Shown: positions 6,815-15,288 of the stretch, in pieces
Layout: the number at the start of each line of letters is the position of its first letter
Position numbering within the stretch: the stretch's first letter is position 1
Assembly: GCA_964391305.1 (NCBI GenBank)
Contig: CAYMJO010000001.1
Coordinates: forward strand, 1 to 61,541
Length of the DNA stretch: 61,541 nt
Direction: 5' to 3'
Source of the DNA: CAYMJO01 sp964391305
GTDB taxonomy: Bacteria; Patescibacteriota; CALEFQ01
Notes under the pieces: model-generated
Seen by the model: the letters and a program-made list of their open reading frames with translations, nothing else
The model's database searches: none
What the model was told of the DNA's origin: nothing
Position numbers and translations under genes: made by a program

Positions 6815-8356
6815 TTAAAACGTCGCCCCAGACACATTCACGCCTCCTTTAAATTTCTTGTCGTAGGGAATAAAGTCCGCAAGAATTTCCTTCGCAGAAT
6901 TGTATTTGTAAACTTTTATTCTGTTAGCCGCTCCAACTCCAGAGCCGATTATAATTTCCGTCTTGCCATCATCGTTGAAATCGTTCGTTCCGACATCAAC
7001 GCCATTTTTATGTTTTCTGCCAAAAGGATAAAATTCTATACCGCGAGGCTTGCCGCTCTGCGCTTCGAAAACACGAACCTGTCCGCCTTTGGACGCCGTG
7101 CCGACAACAATTTCGTCTCCCCCATCGAGATCGACATCGCCGGCGGAAATCCTGACTCCTCCATCGAATTTTTTATCAAATGCCAAAAACTGTTTATAAA
7201 TATCGTTTCCTTTTTGTGGTTCATAAATTTTCACCAAAGGCTTATATCCGCTCTCCGGCGCAAAGACAATTTCTTCTTTTGGATCACCATCAACTTGAGC
7301 GACGGCAATATCTATTCCGCCTTTGAACTTGGGACCGTATGGCCAAAATTCCAACGAACGAGCTTTGCCATCTTTCTCAAATATGCGGACTCGCCCGTTG
7401 CCGCCTTTGCGAGGCGCTGTGACAATTTCATCCTTGCCATCTCCATCAACATCGCCGGCAGATACCCATACGCCGCTTCGCAACTTTTTATCATACGCCA
7501 AGAATATCGATTCCTCCTCATTAAATTTATTGCGAACGCTAACCTCTGGCTTATATCCAGGCCCCGCGGCAAAGACTATCTCATCGTGTCCATCTCCATC
7601 AAAATCACCGCTCGCGACATCCGTGCCGCCATGGACTTTAGATTCAAACACGGTGTTGTTCGCTTCCGCCACCTCGCCGCTTATCCTAAACGCGCGGACA
7701 TGCGTTGAACCAGAAGGACCTGGACCAGCAAGGATTCTCTTCCCGGGCTCCGCGAGCTTGAGATGATCCCCCACAAACTGTGTCGGATCATGCCAATCAT
7801 TGATCAGCTCACGCGCGCCCAAGCCCCAGTAAACCCAGTGTTTCACATCGACATATTCTCCCTTGCGTATGCCAAAATGCAAATGCTCGCCGAAGCCGCC
7901 GTTCTCCGAACGATTGCCGAGATATCCGAGCGTGTCTCCCCTGTGAACTTTTTTTCCTTCGGAAACCCGCACGCCTTTCCTACGCAAATGCCCATAAAGC
8001 GAAACTACTTTCTCCCCATTTGGCAATTCATGCTCGACCAAGACGACCGTGCCAAAGTTCGTATGCTCACCGACGTGCTTTACAAAGCCATCTGCGGTAG
8101 CGTAAACTGCCGTTCCCGCGACTTTTCCGATATCGTTTCCAAGATGAAAAACGCCGTTTTCTCGATCCTCTCCAAAATTTCCCAAACTTTCTTTCTCATA
8201 ATCATCGATCGGATATGAAAAGCCGTACGCCACATACGCCGCGTTTGCCTTTTTAAAAAATTGCGGAAAAATTCCAGAAAAAGATAAATTCAAAACCAAG
8301 CCCGCAATTAGGGCGAACAGCAACGGTCTTACAAATTTGTTTCTTATATACTTCAA
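6815..8356 (-). CDS. Secreted M23 peptidase with FG-GAP/VCBS repeats
   Basis: An exported protein. Residues 1-40 include a signal segment (PLLFALIAGLVLNLSFSGIF) ending near KANAA. Residues 50-175 are an M23 peptidase domain with the zinc-site motifs HLGNDIG, YGHLR and GEHLHFGI. From about 200 to the end there are six repeats of some 45-50 residues with the calcium-binding pattern GDVDGDGKDEIV, AQVDGDPKEEIV and NDFNDDGKTEII, typical of FG-GAP beta-propellers. The propeller would bind outside partners or the wall while the peptidase cuts peptidoglycan. A similar propeller occurs in the protein at 50845. Confidence 0.88.
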   Translation of the reverse strand: MKYIRNKFVRPLLFALIAGLVLNLSFSGIFPQFFKKANAAYVAYGFSYPIDDYEKESLGNFGEDRENGVFHLGNDIGKVAGTAVYATADGFVKHVGEHTNFGTVVLVEHELPNGEKVVSLYGHLRRKGVRVSEGKKVHRGDTLGYLGNRSENGGFGEHLHFGIRKGEYVDVKHWVYWGLGARELINDWHDPTQFVGDHLKLAEPGKRILAGPGPSGSTHVRAFRISGEVAEANNTVFESKVHGGTDVASGDFDGDGHDEIVFAAGPGYKPEVSVRNKFNEEESIFLAYDKKLRSGVWVSAGDVDGDGKDEIVTAPRKGGNGRVRIFEKDGKARSLEFWPYGPKFKGGIDIAVAQVDGDPKEEIVFAPESGYKPLVKIYEPQKGNDIYKQFLAFDKKFDGGVRISAGDVDLDGGDEIVVGTASKGGQVRVFEAQSGKPRGIEFYPFGRKHKNGVDVGTNDFNDDGKTEIIIGSGVGAANRIKVYKYNSAKEILADFIPYDKKFKGGVNVSGATF

Positions 8357-8419
8357 ATTTTATTAAATAAAGGTTACTAATATCTCTTCCGCCGATGCCA
8401 TGCCCAAATAGAAAATTTC

Positions 8420-9898
8420 TCAACGTCTTAAATCATCCAATCCCTTTTGAATCCTCATCAAAGATTCCTCTTTCCCCAAAACTCCCATAATCTCAAAGGG
8501 GCTCGGGCTTTTCTCTTTTCCAGACATGGCATAGCGCATTGACCAAAAAATCGTGCCGTTGCCAATTCCATTCTTCTTCGCAAAATTCAACATGATTTCT
8601 TCCAGTTTTTCTTTTGTAAAATCTTTCTCGTTAATACTTTCCAGCTTTTCAATCCCTTTCTGCAAGGCGGAAACAGTCTCTTCTTTATCCGCTTTTTTCC
8701 ATATTAATTTTTTCACATCATAATCCAAATTCTTCTTAAAAAAGAAATCAAGCATTTCCGGTAGATCGCTAAGCTTTTTGACGCGAGTTTTTTCAAGCTC
8801 AATCGCCTTTGCGATATAATCTTTTGAAAAATCTTTTGCAAAATTTTTCAAATATGGAGAAGCTTTTTCAATCAAATCTTCAATCGACATTTCTCTGATA
8901 TATTTCCCATTTATCCAATCGAGTCTATCCATATCAAAAACCGCGGCTGATTTGTTGACATTTTTCAGATCAAACTCTTTTACCAGTTCATCAATAGGGA
9001 AAATCTCCCTCTCATCTTTTGGATTCCATCCGAGAAATGCGATGAAATTCAATAATGCCTCTCTCAAATATCCTTTTTTTATAAAAGATTCCACAGAGAC
9101 ATCGCCGTAGCGCTTGGATAGCTTCTTCCCGCTTTTGTCTATAATAAGCGGCAAATGGGCAACTTCGGGCATTCTCCAGCCGAAAGCATCATACAACACA
9201 ACATGTTTGGGCGTGGACGATAACCATTCTTCGCCTCGAATTATGTGAGAAACTTTCATGAGATGATCATCAACAACGACCGCGAGATGATATGTCGGAA
9301 AACCATCTGATTTCAACAAGACCTGATCATCGATATTCTTGTTCTCAAAACTTATTCGACCGCGAACAATATCTTTGAACACGGTAACGCCTTCCCTTGG
9401 CATCCTAAGCCGCACAACGTGGGGAATTTTCTTTGCCAGATTTTCTTTGATTCTCTCACGCGTCAGTTTCAGGCATCTTCGGTCATACATCGGCGCCGCT
9501 CCCCTATTCTCTTGCTCCTTTCTCATTTTATCCAAATCTTCCTTTGTGCAAAAGCAATAATACGCGTGGCCGGACTTGACCAATTTTTCCGCATGTTCCC
9601 TGTAAATCTCCGTTCTCTCGGACTGAATATATGGACCATTTTCGCCTTTGTGGTTAATTTTTCCATCGGCAAAAATTGGACCTTCGTCATACTCCAAACC
9701 GGCCCAATGCAGGGTTTTTAGAAAATTCTCAAGCGCGCCGAATTTTGACCGTTCTTTGTCCGTATCTTCAACACGCAAGACAAACTTGCCGCCATTATGT
9801 CTTGCCAAAAGATAACTATAAAGCGCGGTCCGAAGGCTCCCAATGTGCATCATGCCTGTCGGAGACGGAGCGAAACGAGTTGTAACGTTCTTGGACAT
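8420..9898 (-). CDS. gltX: Glutamyl-tRNA synthetase
   Basis: Charges tRNA-Glu in the cytosol. The class I HIGH motif is in PSPTGMMHIGSLRTALY near the N-terminus and the KMSKS equivalent is KLSKRYGD near residue 262. Between them are the family blocks RVEDTDKERS and FPTYHLAVVVDDHLM. The length (492) is normal for bacterial GltX with its C-terminal anticodon-binding helical domain. If the genome lacks GlnRS, as most CPR bacteria do, it would also mischarge tRNA-Gln for GatCAB; that cannot be seen here. It follows the small gene at 9914 by 15 bp. Confidence 0.97.
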   Translation of the reverse strand: MSKNVTTRFAPSPTGMMHIGSLRTALYSYLLARHNGGKFVLRVEDTDKERSKFGALENFLKTLHWAGLEYDEGPIFADGKINHKGENGPYIQSERTEIYREHAEKLVKSGHAYYCFCTKEDLDKMRKEQENRGAAPMYDRRCLKLTRERIKENLAKKIPHVVRLRMPREGVTVFKDIVRGRISFENKNIDDQVLLKSDGFPTYHLAVVVDDHLMKVSHIIRGEEWLSSTPKHVVLYDAFGWRMPEVAHLPLIIDKSGKKLSKRYGDVSVESFIKKGYLREALLNFIAFLGWNPKDEREIFPIDELVKEFDLKNVNKSAAVFDMDRLDWINGKYIREMSIEDLIEKASPYLKNFAKDFSKDYIAKAIELEKTRVKKLSDLPEMLDFFFKKNLDYDVKKLIWKKADKEETVSALQKGIEKLESINEKDFTKEKLEEIMLNFAKKNGIGNGTIFWSMRYAMSGKEKSPSPFEIMGVLGKEESLMRIQKGLDDLRR

Positions 9899-9913
9899 TA
9901 TCTTCTTAGAAAG

Positions 9914-10309
9914 CTAGTAGCTTAAATTTGATAAAAAATCCGACTCCAAAAAATCTTTGTATTTTTCATAAAGATTGTTCACTTCCTCCTCATTAGCCGA
10001 GCCAGTCAAGCATTTATTAATCAAAACCCTCATACCTTTTACATTTTTCTTATTATTATTTAATGATCTATGGATAAATTTTACAAAAAGACCTTTATCC
10101 TCCTCGCTTAGTAAAGAAAGCAAAGACTTCAACTTTTTTACAACATCTTGATCATTTTGACTCTCCAAAGAACTCTTTTCAACTTGAGGACTTAGCTTCC
10201 CAAGCTTTTTAAACGCAGTTTTCAGCTTTTTAACGTGACCATCTACATATTTCACCTCAGGTGAAGCTTCTCTTAATGCGTCAACGAGTATCCTCGATTC
10301 TCTACCCAT
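9914..10309 (-). CDS. Hypothetical helical protein
   Basis: 131 residues, no recognised family. It is charged and predicted almost wholly helical, with Lys/Leu-rich segments (VKKLKTAFKKLGKL, DVVKKLKSLLSLLSEEDK), no signal peptide, no transmembrane segment and one cysteine. It lies 5 bp after the TagA-like gene and 15 bp before gltX on the same strand, so it is probably co-transcribed with both. ATG start at 10309. Confidence 0.7.
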   Translation of the reverse strand: MGRESRILVDALREASPEVKYVDGHVKKLKTAFKKLGKLSPQVEKSSLESQNDQDVVKKLKSLLSLLSEEDKGLFVKFIHRSLNNNKKNVKGMRVLINKCLTGSANEEEVNNLYEKYKDFLESDFLSNLSY

Positions 10310-10314
10310 ATTTT

Positions 10315-11076
10315 TTAACCTTTATTAAAAGTAAAAATAAAAACCAGAGGGAAGACTATTACCGCTTTAAATACTTTTTTAATTCTTCCCCGAAAATGAT
10401 AATTTCCAGACAATGGTTTTGAAAATAAACGATGCAGCCATTCAAGACCAAGAGCTCTAAAAAATTTTGGAGCTCTCCTGCGCTTATTGGTCAGAAAATC
10501 CACGCTTCCGCCAACGCCCATCGCAAGCCGAACGCTTGGAAGATTTTTCAAATATCTCGCGATCCATTTATCCTGATGAGGAGATCCAAACGCGACAAAT
10601 AGAATGTTCGGTTTCACATCCGCAACTTTTTTGAAAAGCTTTTTACCGAAGATCTTTTTCCGAGGAACGGAAATAGAGCGAACATCGAGCTCGGGATATT
10701 TTTTCTTGGAAGCCTCTACAATTTCATCCACGCTCGATAAACCTTCTTCAATGTTTAAAAACAAAATACGTAAATTCTTTTGTTCAGCTTTGAACAAAAT
10801 ATCGAACACCAGATCGCTTCCGCAAATCGCATTTTTAATCCTTATTTTCGTGAACCGCGAAGCGACAACTAAACCAAAACCATCCGGAATCGCCATATCC
10901 GCTTTGTTTATTATATCACGAAATTCCCTGTCAGATCTAGCCTCGAGCACAAATTCCGGATTCGGCGTTACAACGTGATGTCTCCCCGACGCCAAAAAAA
11001 CATCAATCTTTTTCAACGCCTGCTCGTAAGTTACAACGTCAATTTTGACTCCAAGAATTTTTGTTTTCAATCTCAT
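10315..11076 (-). CDS. WecG/TagA/CpsF family glycosyltransferase
   Basis: GT26-family enzyme that adds N-acetylmannosamine or a related sugar to a lipid-linked intermediate in teichoic-acid or polysaccharide synthesis. Family landmarks are TPNPEFVLEA near residue 40, IPDGFGLV near 70, AFGSPHQDKWIARYL near 178, and GGSVDFLTNKRRRAPKF followed by GLEWLHRL near 205-230. The 253 residues match the family. A short C-terminal hydrophobic stretch (VIVFPLVFIFTF) is typical of membrane association. The exact acceptor cannot be told from sequence. Confidence 0.92.
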   Translation of the reverse strand: MRLKTKILGVKIDVVTYEQALKKIDVFLASGRHHVVTPNPEFVLEARSDREFRDIINKADMAIPDGFGLVVASRFTKIRIKNAICGSDLVFDILFKAEQKNLRILFLNIEEGLSSVDEIVEASKKKYPELDVRSISVPRKKIFGKKLFKKVADVKPNILFVAFGSPHQDKWIARYLKNLPSVRLAMGVGGSVDFLTNKRRRAPKFFRALGLEWLHRLFSKPLSGNYHFRGRIKKVFKAVIVFPLVFIFTFNKG

Positions 11077-11131
11077 ATTTAAATCTGTAAATCTATTTGT
11101 ATTTTACGCTTATCATTGCTAAAATTCAAGT

Positions 11132-11695
11132 ATGACACATAGAATATTCTTAGCATTAAATCTTCCAACTGGCGTAAAAAGCGGACTGTTTAAGCTTCAG
11201 TATAAGCTAAACCGCAAAGAATTGCCAATAAGATGGACTGTAAAGCAAAATCTGCACATGACCGTTTTATTTTTGGGAAATCTAAATAATTGGGAATTGG
11301 ACAAGGCTTGCGGAATTGCCGACAACATAACAAGCAAGTTTACAAAATTTGAAATCGAATTCATAAAGATAAGTATCTTCAAAAATTTTAGGAATCCGAG
11401 GATAATAAATGTACGCTCAAAAGACTCAAGCAAAATGTATAAAATATACAGCTTGCTAAAAAATAATTTTTTAAAAGAAAAAATGGGAAAGATCGAACAA
11501 CAAAAATTCAAGCCGCACGTAACAATCGGAAGATTCATCCATTCGGATTTTGATAAAAAACTACTCAAGCCATGGAAGCGTGCAAAGCTTTCGATAAAAG
11601 TTCCTGTTGAATCAATAGATATTCTGGAAAGCGATATGAGCCAGAAACCTGTAGAATATACATTGATACATCGAGCCTTTTTGGAAGAATTATGA
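11132..11695 (+). CDS. thpR: RNA 2',3'-cyclic phosphodiesterase (LigT/ThpR)
   Basis: 2H-phosphoesterase of the LigT family that opens 2',3'-cyclic phosphate ends of RNA. Both catalytic HxTx motifs are present: HMTV (H42, T44) and HVTI (H129, T131), spaced as in the family. FLALNLP at the N-terminus is also characteristic. The 187-residue length is normal. Its stop overlaps the start of amrS by 4 bp (ATGA), so the two are translationally coupled. The physiological RNA substrate is not known in bacteria. Confidence 0.93.
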   Translation: MTHRIFLALNLPTGVKSGLFKLQYKLNRKELPIRWTVKQNLHMTVLFLGNLNNWELDKACGIADNITSKFTKFEIEFIKISIFKNFRNPRIINVRSKDSSKMYKIYSLLKNNFLKEKMGKIEQQKFKPHVTIGRFIHSDFDKKLLKPWKRAKLSIKVPVESIDILESDMSQKPVEYTLIHRAFLEEL

Positions 11696-12591
11696 AAAAA
11701 ACAATACTCTCCCGAAAATTAAACAACGCTGTCCAATGCAACGTCTGTTCCCACAGATGCAAAGTGTCTCTTGGCATGCGAGGGATTTGCGGCGTTCGGG
11801 AAAACATCGATGGAGTTTTGTATTCTTTGAATTATGGAAAGCTCATTTCGGAAGCGCTTGATCCAATCGAAAAAAAGCCTTTCTACCATTTTTTGCCCGG
11901 AACACAATCTCTATCAATCGCATGCGCCGGCTGTAACTTCGCCTGTGGACATTGCCAGAATTGGGATATCTCGCAAATCAAAGATCATATCAAAGAAGAC
12001 GGCGAGAATTACAGAAAGGCAATGCCGGGAAGAGAATCCAAGCCGGAAGATATTGTGAAGCACGCAAAGGAATTGAACATCCCAAGCATTTCATACACCT
12101 ACACGGAACCAACGGTATTCGCTGAATTTGCACTTGACGTGATGAAGCTCGCGAAAAAAGAAAATCTCAAAAACGCTTGGGTTACAAACGGATTCATGAC
12201 AAAAGAGCTATCTGATCTCATAATTCCCCATCTTGATGCGGCGAACATAGATCTCAAATCTTTCTCGGAAAGTTTTTATAAAAAAATATGCAAAGCGTCA
12301 CTTGAGCCCATTTTGGAAAATATCGTTTATTTGAAAAAGAAAAATATTTGGATTGAGCTTACAACTTTGATTATTCCAGGTCATAATGATTCGGAAGAAG
12401 AACTTCGAAAAATCGCAAAATTCATAAAAGAAAAAGTTGGAAAAGATACTCCATGGCATGTTTCAAGATTCTCTCCTGAAATTTCATACAAAATGAAAGA
12501 AATTCCCCCAACTCCGGTTGAGATTGTTAAAAAAGCTGTGGAAATTGGGAAAGATGCTGGACTTAAGAATGTTTATGCTGGAAACCTATAA
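11692..12591 (+). CDS. amrS: AmmeMemoRadiSam system radical SAM enzyme AmrS
   Basis: Radical-SAM protein. The cluster motif CNFACGHC gives CxxxCxxC (C81, C85, C88). A second cysteine set at the N-terminus (CNVCSHRC, then GICG, within residues 16-33) is typical of this PflA-like family, as are YSLNYGK and YHFLPGTQSLSIACAG. It belongs to the AmrS set, which travels with AmrA (AMMECR1) and AmrB (Memo/LigB); both follow at 14746 and 13810. The reaction is not established. At 299 residues it is somewhat shorter than many AmrS proteins. It overlaps thpR by 4 bp. Confidence 0.93.
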   Translation: MKKTILSRKLNNAVQCNVCSHRCKVSLGMRGICGVRENIDGVLYSLNYGKLISEALDPIEKKPFYHFLPGTQSLSIACAGCNFACGHCQNWDISQIKDHIKEDGENYRKAMPGRESKPEDIVKHAKELNIPSISYTYTEPTVFAEFALDVMKLAKKENLKNAWVTNGFMTKELSDLIIPHLDAANIDLKSFSESFYKKICKASLEPILENIVYLKKKNIWIELTTLIIPGHNDSEEELRKIAKFIKEKVGKDTPWHVSRFSPEISYKMKEIPPTPVEIVKKAVEIGKDAGLKNVYAGNL

Positions 12592-12599
12592 TGATTAAA

Positions 12600-12703
12600 C
12601 GGATTGTCACGGATAGTCACGGGTTTTTATTGAGAATTTTTCCTAAGTCATCCGTGACAATCCGCGATCCGTGAGCATCTGTAGTTCCATCCGTGCCCAT
12701 CCG
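12600..12703. repeat. 15-bp inverted repeat plus tandem ATCCGTG motifs
   Basis: CGGATTGTCACGGAT (12600-12614) and ATCCGTGACAATCCG (12650-12664) are exact reverse complements with a 35-nt spacer. ATCCGTG then recurs (CGATCCGTGAG, CCATCCGTGCC, CCATCCGTC) up to about 12704. The segment CAATCCGCGATCCGTGAGC (12658-12676) matches 38302-38320 at 16 of 19 positions, so it is a dispersed family. It fills the gap between amrS and the reductase gene. Confidence 0.65.
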
Positions 12704-12716
12704 TCTAAATAATCAT

Positions 12717-13739
12717 ATGCAAAATATCATCATAATCGGCGCAGGTCCTGCTGGACTTATGGCGGCAGAAACTCTTGCCAAAGCCGGCAAAAAAGTTTTG
12801 GTGCTCGAAAAAAACAAAGAGTACGGCAAAAAAATCTGCGCCGAGGGAACGGTCGCGCTTGCCATTTCAGAATTTCCTTTTTTAAAAAATTCCATTGAAA
12901 GATCTTTTGACCTTTTCAAAGTGAACAGTAAAAATAACTTTGCGTATATCAAGCACAAAGAGCCTTTCTTTTTTACAATAAACAGAAAAAGATTGTCAGA
13001 AATTCAAGAAAATAACGCGAAAAAAGCCAGCGCAGAGATTTTGACGGGAACTAAAGTAATAGAAATCAGCGAAAATTTTGTAAAAACTTCCGAAGGAGAT
13101 CAAATCCAATTCGAACAACTTATTGGTGCAGATGGGAACAAATCTATTGTTCGGAAATATCTGAAAATTCCCTCGAAGAAGTTCGGGATTGCGGTTCATT
13201 TCAAAGTTCCAAAAATAGTCGAGGAACCAGAGATCTTCCTCGATACCCAAAAATGGCACTGTTTTTACGCGTGGATATTCCCGCATCAAAAATACACTTC
13301 AATCGGAACTGGAATAGCTTTCGGAAATCACGATGCTAAAAAAACAAAATCGCATCTTCAAATGCTTTGCAAAGAAAAAAGAGTTGACTTAAAAAATATC
13401 AATTTAGAAGCGGACATAATAAACACGGATTTCCAAGGATTTAAATTTAAAAATATTTTTCTCGCGGGAGAATCCTCTGGGCTCATATCCATGTTAACGG
13501 GCGAAGGAATATATAATGCCTTGGTCATGGGCAGAGAAATTGCTAAAATGATAATACATGGAAACACACAATCCATAGAGATAAAAGAGCTTGAAAGATC
13601 CAAAACCCGCCAAGAACAGATTGTCAGTCTATATTTTAAGCAACCAAAAACCTGCAATTTTTTATATAATCGAGTTCCGTGGTTTTTGAAGCACAGCAAG
13701 AAATTCCATGACAGGGTATTAAAAGCGTTCTTTTATTGA
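12717..13739 (+). CDS. Geranylgeranyl-reductase-family FAD-dependent oxidoreductase
   Basis: Flavoprotein of the geranylgeranyl reductase/halogenase superfamily, which saturates isoprenoid chains or other unsaturated substrates. The Rossmann FAD site GAGPAGLMAAETLAKAGKKV starts at residue 7, and LAGESSGLISMLTGEGIYNA near residue 250 matches the conserved block LAGDAAGxxxPxxGEGI of this family. KICAEG near residue 42 is the PxxxxCGG-like segment with its cysteine. I start it at ATG 12717 because the Rossmann strand follows directly. It lies inside the AmmeMemoRadiSam gene set; a functional link is possible but not shown. Confidence 0.85.
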   Translation: MQNIIIIGAGPAGLMAAETLAKAGKKVLVLEKNKEYGKKICAEGTVALAISEFPFLKNSIERSFDLFKVNSKNNFAYIKHKEPFFFTINRKRLSEIQENNAKKASAEILTGTKVIEISENFVKTSEGDQIQFEQLIGADGNKSIVRKYLKIPSKKFGIAVHFKVPKIVEEPEIFLDTQKWHCFYAWIFPHQKYTSIGTGIAFGNHDAKKTKSHLQMLCKEKRVDLKNINLEADIINTDFQGFKFKNIFLAGESSGLISMLTGEGIYNALVMGREIAKMIIHGNTQSIEIKELERSKTRQEQIVSLYFKQPKTCNFLYNRVPWFLKHSKKFHDRVLKAFFY

Positions 13740-13809
13740 AAAGTTAGGAGTTAAAAGTACAAATTGAAAATTAAAAGTTGACAAACATCGCTACTTTTGC
13801 CTTTTTAAT

Positions 13810-14610
13810 ATGCTAACATTCTCCGCAATATCTCCACATCCACCAATCATAATTCCCTCTATCGGCAAGGGCGAGATTTCGAATTGTCAGCAAACCGTTA
13901 ACGCGATGAAAGAGCTTGCAAAAAGATTCAAGAAAGCAAAAATTGATACCGTTATTGTAATTTCTCCTCATGCACCAACCTCCTATGAGCATTTCAATAT
14001 CAACGCTTCCGAAAAAATGGAGAGCGGACTTCAGCAAATTGGAGATTTTGAAACAAAACTGGAATTTGAAACCGATAAAGATTTTGTTAAAAAACTCGCC
14101 GAAGCCGTCAAAAATGCCGGAAGGTTCAAACTAGAGCAAATCCAATCCCCCATTTTGGATTATGGCACTGTCGTTCCGCTCTATTATCTATCAAAAAATT
14201 CTCCAAAGATAAAGACTGTCTCTTTGAGCTTTTCCATGATAGGATTGAAAGAACATTTTGAGTATGGGAAAATAATCGGAAATGTCTGCGAAAAGCTTAA
14301 TAAGAAAATCGCGCTAATCGCAAGTGGGGACCTATCGCATAGACTGACGCCTGAAGCTCCCGCAGGATTTTCTAAAAGAGGAAAAGAATTTGACAAAAAG
14401 CTCGCCGAGCTTTTAAACAACAAAGATACGCAAGGCATTTTAAATCTTGATGAAAACCTGATTGAGGAAGCCGGAGAATGCGGGCTACGATCGATCACTA
14501 TACTTCTCGGGGCACTGGATGGCAAGAACTACAAAATAGATATCATTTCATACGAAGGACCATTCGGTGTTGGATATTTGGTGGCAGAACTGAATCTCAT
14601 GAATTTTTAA
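13810..14610 (+). CDS. amrB: AmmeMemoRadiSam protein B-like (LigB/Memo superfamily)
   Basis: Class III extradiol dioxygenase-like protein, the Memo/LigB fold. The opening FSAISPHPPIIIPSIGKGE carries the first conserved histidine, VISPHAP (about residue 57) and ASGDLSHRL (about 176) the others, consistent with a metal site. Homologous domains are found fused to AMMECR1 in some Firmicutes, and here AMMECR1 is encoded 135 bp downstream. With amrS this makes the full A/B/radical-SAM trio. The enzymatic activity is unknown. The AmrB label rests on context plus fold. Confidence 0.85.
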   Translation: MLTFSAISPHPPIIIPSIGKGEISNCQQTVNAMKELAKRFKKAKIDTVIVISPHAPTSYEHFNINASEKMESGLQQIGDFETKLEFETDKDFVKKLAEAVKNAGRFKLEQIQSPILDYGTVVPLYYLSKNSPKIKTVSLSFSMIGLKEHFEYGKIIGNVCEKLNKKIALIASGDLSHRLTPEAPAGFSKRGKEFDKKLAELLNNKDTQGILNLDENLIEEAGECGLRSITILLGALDGKNYKIDIISYEGPFGVGYLVAELNLMNF

Positions 14611-14745
14611 CGAATTTTGGCAAAAGCGGCTGGATTGTGAATTCCTGAATCGGTAACTCAACAAAATTCAGCAGAATTCGATCAAAATTCGCAAAATTCG
14701 CAATTCAGACAATCTTTTTAGAATCCGATCAAAATTCTTAATCCT
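14611..14745. other. AT-rich intergenic spacer with repeated AAATTC words
   Basis: No gene. It holds several copies of AATTC(A/G) and CAAAATTC (ATTCAGCAGAATTCGATC, AAAATTCGCAAAATTCGC), which may be decayed short repeats. I see no clear promoter. Confidence 0.3.
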
Positions 14746-15288
14746 ATGAAATCTAAAAATATAAATCCATGTGTTTTCCTAGCAAGATCCGCCGTAGAAT
14801 TTTTTATAAAAGAAGGAAAACGAATTGATCCTCCGGCAAGCTTGCCAAAAGATTTTTTTGAAAAAAAATCCGGAGTTTTTGTGACACTTGAGACACAAGA
14901 TAAAAAGCTTCGCGGATGCATCGGAACTTACCTGCCAACGGAGAAAAATATTGCGGAGGAAATTATATCGAACGCAATATCCGCCGCGACAAAAGACTAC
15001 AGATTTGGCGAAGTCAAAGAAAGTGAGCTGGAAAAGCTGTGCTACACCGTCTCAATCCTAATGGAGCCAATACAGGCAAAATCTCTGGACGAACTCGATG
15101 TGAAAAAACTTGGAGTTATCGTAAAAACCAAAGACGGCAGAAGCGGACTCCTGCTCCCCGACATTGAATCCGTCGACACTGCTGAAAAACAGGTGTCAAT
15201 CGCAGCGCAAAAAGGCGGAATAGATCTGACAACCGACGAAATATTTTTGTACAAATTCAGAGTGAAAAAACATGGAGAAAAAGACTGA
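14746..15288 (+). CDS. amrA: AMMECR1-domain protein, AmmeMemoRadiSam system protein A
   Basis: Single AMMECR1 domain, 180 residues. The family hallmark LRGCIGTYLP is at residues 55-64, followed by the helix IISNAISAATKDYRF and the strand block TVSILMEPI. The conserved cysteine of RGCIG is present. AMMECR1 proteins are widespread in bacteria, archaea and eukaryotes but have no settled biochemical role; co-occurrence with AmrS and AmrB suggests a joint modification pathway. Its end overlaps the start of priA by 17 bp. Confidence 0.94.
   Translation: MKSKNINPCVFLARSAVEFFIKEGKRIDPPASLPKDFFEKKSGVFVTLETQDKKLRGCIGTYLPTEKNIAEEIISNAISAATKDYRFGEVKESELEKLCYTVSILMEPIQAKSLDELDVKKLGVIVKTKDGRSGLLLPDIESVDTAEKQVSIAAQKGGIDLTTDEIFLYKFRVKKHGEKD

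Noticed and set aside
12600..12704. Tandem ATCCGTG units, considered as a CRISPR array
   Set aside because: The units are far too short and unevenly spaced, no cas gene is near, and they form an inverted repeat rather than direct repeats with spacers.
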